Assembly: GCA_944355255.1 (NCBI GenBank)
Contig: CALVQD010000091.1
Location: 1-34,673, forward strand
Reading direction: 5' to 3'
Source: an uncultured Bacilli bacterium
Lineage (GTDB): Bacteria > Bacillota_I > Bacilli_A > RF39 > UBA660
Length of the DNA: 34,673 nucleotides
A program made the translations under genes and the position numbers. Each line of letters begins with the position of its first letter. Position 1 is the first letter of the stretch. The notes beneath the pieces are model-generated. The model searched no databases and was not told the origin of the DNA. It saw nothing but the letters and a program-made list of their open reading frames with translations. Below, piece by piece: positions 32,923 to 34,673 of the stretch.

Positions 32923-32950
32923 TTGCAAATCATCTTTTTACAAGTATAAT
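32923..32950 (+). promoter_or_regulatory. rightward promoter facing the insertion sequence
   Basis: TTGCAA (32923-32928), 16-bp spacer, TATAAT (32945-32950). It is outside the element's left inverted repeat and divergent from the cassette promoter. It could drive the transposase, or be the orphaned promoter of a gene that was displaced by the insertion. Confidence 0.5.
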
Positions 32951-32979
32951 AAAGTTACTCTTTTTGAGTAAAATTATAC
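32944..32979. repeat. two-tier inverted repeat left of the insertion sequence
   Basis: GTATAAT (32944-32950) pairs with ATTATAC (32973-32979), and inside it TTACTC (32955-32960) pairs with GAGTAA (32966-32971) around a T5 loop. The outer left arm overlaps the -10 of the rightward promoter. The stretch 32865-33020 has no gene. Confidence 0.55.
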
Positions 32980-33020
32980 GATTGAGTTTAGGCAGATTAT
33001 AACAGGGGTCTAAAGTATCC

Positions 33021-33032
33021 ATTCTCATGACA
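33021..33032 (+). repeat. left inverted repeat of the IS1111-like element
   Basis: ATTCTCATGACA, exact reverse complement of 34478-34489. The bases directly outside on the two sides share only a short TAT, so no target duplication is assigned. Confidence 0.75.
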
Positions 33033-33160
33033 GCCTAGCTCTTTTCTTTTTATTATCCTAGTTTTAGAATGTGAGGATTAGTTTAACTGATCTTATATAA
33101 CAAGCGTGATGAGGAGTGAAAGAATCAAAGAGTTCAATCGTAAATGGAAGGATGATGCCT

Positions 33161-34342
33161 ATGCATAACTGTTTAGCTATTGATGTAGCTAAATCTAAAA
33201 GTATGGTTACTTTAGTTAATTCTTGTGGTGAAGTTTTAATTGAACCATACGAAGTTAATCACTCTATGAATGATTTTTCTAAGTTACTTAATAGAATGAA
33301 TAAACTTAAATTAGATAATATTTCTGTGATAATGGAATCTACCGGAGTTTATCATAGACCAATTGAAAGATTTTTTTTAGAGCATAATTTCAAAGTATTT
33401 GTTATTAATCCTATTTATGGAAAAATGCACAAAAGAAATTTAAGAAAAACTAAGACTGATAAAGAGGATTGTTTTAATTTAGCTAATTTGTTTTTTACTA
33501 ATACGTTTAAAGAATATATTAAGCCAAAACAGGTATACTTAGATTTGAATGCTTTATCAAGACAATATTTTGCATTAGATGAAGTATGTGTAAGTATCAA
33601 AAATAGATATAGAAATTTAATTTATTTGTGTTTTCCCGAATATGAATTAGTATTTAAAAATAATACTATTTATTCCGATATTGCATTAGAATTTATAGAA
33701 AAATACCCACATCCAGCTATTGTTTCTAATACAAGAATAGATTGCTTACAAAATTTCTTTAAAAAACATAATTTTAGATATTGGAAAGCAAGGCCAAAAA
33801 AAATAAAGGAATACGCTTCCAATTCTTACCCATCTGTTAATATGAATGATGAGCTAGTTTCTAATTTATCTCAAGTGGCCAGACTTGTTCATGAATATCA
33901 AAAAGAAATTGTCATTATAAAATCTAAAATAATTACTTTAGCCAAGAAAAGCAAATATTTTGAAGCCATTCATTCTATTTATGGTATTGGTGAATTTACT
34001 ACATCTATTATTATTGCCGAGCTTGGTGACATTAATAGATTTCATAATATCAAAGAATTAACTGCTTATTGTGGTTTAGATCCATCAATAAAACAATCTG
34101 GTAAATCCATCAATGTGCATGGTCCTATTTCTAAATCAGGTAACAAATACATGAGAAAAATTCTTTATATGGCTTGTACTAATATTATTAGACTTGCAGC
34201 TATTTCTAATCAAGAAAATGACATAGAGATTTATTACAGAAAAAAACGTAATGAAGGAAAACATCATTACGCGTCAATCATTGCCTGCACAACTAAACTT
34301 CTCCGTAAAATTTTAGCTTTGTGTAAGCAACTAGATAAATAG
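33161..34342 (+). CDS. IS110-family transposase
   Basis: 393 residues. The N-terminal RuvC-like DEDD domain has Asp8 (AIDVAKSK), Glu59 (MESTGVYHR), Asp100 and Asp103 (KTKTDKEDCFNLA). The C-terminal Transposase_20 domain has IYGIGEFTTSIIIAELGD (helix-hairpin-helix-like), YCGLDPSIKQSGKS and HGPISKSGNKYMRKILY, with Ser326 at the position of the serine that forms the covalent DNA link. Nothing is missing, so it is predicted active. The frame opens at GTG 33116, but GGAAGG is 9 bases before ATG 33161 and MHNCLAIDVAKSK is the standard N-terminus, so that start is chosen; the bases before it belong to the left end. Confidence 0.92.
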   Translation: MHNCLAIDVAKSKSMVTLVNSCGEVLIEPYEVNHSMNDFSKLLNRMNKLKLDNISVIMESTGVYHRPIERFFLEHNFKVFVINPIYGKMHKRNLRKTKTDKEDCFNLANLFFTNTFKEYIKPKQVYLDLNALSRQYFALDEVCVSIKNRYRNLIYLCFPEYELVFKNNTIYSDIALEFIEKYPHPAIVSNTRIDCLQNFFKKHNFRYWKARPKKIKEYASNSYPSVNMNDELVSNLSQVARLVHEYQKEIVIIKSKIITLAKKSKYFEAIHSIYGIGEFTTSIIIAELGDINRFHNIKELTAYCGLDPSIKQSGKSINVHGPISKSGNKYMRKILYMACTNIIRLAAISNQENDIEIYYRKKRNEGKHHYASIIACTTKLLRKILALCKQLDK

Positions 34343-34389
34343 TTATCACCACATAACTACACTCATATTATATACCAAACAAACACATT

Positions 34390-34417
34390 ATTTCTAAATT
34401 TTTAAAAATTTAGAAAT
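34390..34417. repeat. 28-bp perfect AT palindrome in the right end
   Basis: Positions 34390-34403 are the exact reverse complement of 34404-34417; flanking ACAC (34383-34386) and GTGT (34421-34424) extend the pairing beyond a 3-nt internal loop. It lies 47 bases after the transposase stop, inside the element. It may be the core stem of the guide RNA, or a terminator for the transposase, though it has no G-C pairs near the base and no separate U tract. Confidence 0.6.
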
Positions 34418-34477
34418 TTCGTGTCTTTTCAGTGTGTCTATATTATCATAAAAATTTATAGTTGACAAATCTTAGAA

Positions 34478-34489
34478 TGTCATGAGAAT
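34478..34489 (-). repeat. right inverted repeat of the IS1111-like element
   Basis: TGTCATGAGAAT, exact reverse complement of 33021-33032. TTGACA lies 10 bases inside it (34462-34467). Confidence 0.75.
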
Positions 34490-34492
34490 ATG

Positions 34493-34524
34493 ATAAAAGA
34501 ACAAAAGTATCTCTCTTCTGTTCT
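34493..34524 (-). terminator. terminator of the partial gene at the right edge
   Basis: Minus strand AGAACAGAAG (34515-34524) pairs with CTTTTGTTCT (34498-34507), one G-U pair, 7-nt loop, then TTTA. It lies 6 bases past the stop and begins within 10 bases of the insertion sequence boundary. Confidence 0.7.
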
Positions 34525-34530
34525 AATAAC

Positions 34531-34673
34531 TTATCTTTTTTTTGCAACAAGATATTCTAATAACTCTTCTTTTAGTGTTTGAACGGAAAGTGTATGTTCT
34601 CTTTGAACGTCGATTGATAAATACCTCATTCTTTCAAAATCGGGAAGAAATTCTAATAATGTAGCACATTGTT
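34531..34673 (-). CDS. 3' end of an unidentified protein
   Basis: Only the last 46 residues are in the window; the gene continues past the right edge. The end reads CATLLEFLPDFERMRYLSI, DVQREHTLSVQTLKEELL and finishes EYLVAKKR before TAA. It looks like a helical, charged C-terminus. No family is recognised. Confidence 0.6.
   Translation of the reverse strand, partial: QCATLLEFLPDFERMRYLSIDVQREHTLSVQTLKEELLEYLVAKKR

Larger units (their letters stand above)
33021..34489 (+). mobile_element. IS110-family element, IS1111-like, complete
   Basis: The boundaries are set by a perfect 12-bp inverted repeat, ATTCTCATGACA at 33021-33032 and its reverse complement at 34478-34489, with one intact transposase between. 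IS110-family elements mostly lack terminal repeats; the IS1111 group has short subterminal ones, so the true ends may lie a few bases further out. Non-coding ends are about 128 bp (left) and 135 bp (right). IS110/IS1111 elements carry a guide RNA (bridge or seeker RNA) in one of these ends, in IS1111 members usually the right. TTGACA at 34462-34467, close to the right end, is suited to form a junction promoter when the ends join in a circle. The element abuts the terminator of the flanking gene. Confidence 0.8.

Noticed and set aside
34462-34495. TTGACA with TATGAT as a resident promoter at the right end of the element
   Set aside because: The spacer is about 21 bp in the integrated form; a function is more plausible at a circular junction.
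1-34673. Alternative genetic code (TGA as Trp) or a CRISPR array
   Set aside because: Conserved Trp positions use TGG and frames end normally at the first stop. No regularly spaced direct repeats were seen.

Overview
The window is AT-rich DNA with Firmicutes/Bacilli-type gene content. It has the sporulation genes spoIID, spoIIQ, spoIIID and spoIIR, an mbl-type MreB, three FemX-like peptidoglycan branching enzymes, TagO, MurA, WhiA, GlmR (YvcK) and DnaB. This points to a walled, probably endospore-forming low-GC lineage, for example an uncultured gut Bacilli or Erysipelotrichia-like organism. TGA behaves as a stop, so this is not a Mycoplasma-type genetic code. Species cannot be assigned from the sequence alone.

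Layout. 1-295: no gene; a leftward promoter and two tandem hairpins. 296-6608 (minus): Nudix hydrolase, YetF-like DUF421 membrane protein, TagO-type glycosyl-1-phosphate transferase, and a tight run of three FemX paralogues, all cell-envelope biased after the first gene. 6652-6774: divergent promoters. 6813-11757 (plus): an unrecognised 421-residue protein, RpiB, DUF1146, SpoIID, SpoIIQ, SpoIIID, Mbl; DUF1146-SpoIID-SpoIIQ-SpoIIID-Mbl resembles the Bacillus order. 11787-18663 (minus): unknown protein, L31, BI-1 family protein, SGNH-fold protein with altered catalytic residues, MurA, fructose-bisphosphate aldolase, MntP-like pump, SpoIIR, RlmH, WalJ. 18663-25867 (minus): LysM-G5-M23 endopeptidase, DnaB, L9, stand-alone DHH phosphodiesterase, unknown protein, WhiA, GlmR. 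25938-30137 (minus): TrxB, Lgt, YvlD-like membrane protein, UvrB.

30463-34673 looks accessory. A leftward four-gene cassette with overlapping reading frames carries thymidylate kinase (split by a -1 frameshift at a seven-A run), a Fe-S uracil-DNA-glycosylase-family protein, a MazG-like NTP pyrophosphatase and a protein with two nucleoside-deoxyribosyltransferase-like domains. All four would act on nucleotides or damaged bases, so the cassette may be a nucleotide-pool remodelling or defence module. Next to it is a complete IS110/IS1111-type element bounded by a perfect 12-bp inverted repeat (33021-33032 and 34478-34489). It has an intact DEDD/serine transposase and about 135 bp of structured non-coding sequence at its right end, the expected place for a guide (bridge/seeker) RNA. 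The right edge holds the 3' end of an unidentified minus-strand gene and its terminator.

A recurring theme is extreme compaction of gene ends. Several terminator hairpins have the stop codon of the gene they terminate in the loop, and two hairpins (before spoIIR and mntP) include the Shine-Dalgarno of the next gene, with the mntP start codon also inside the stem.
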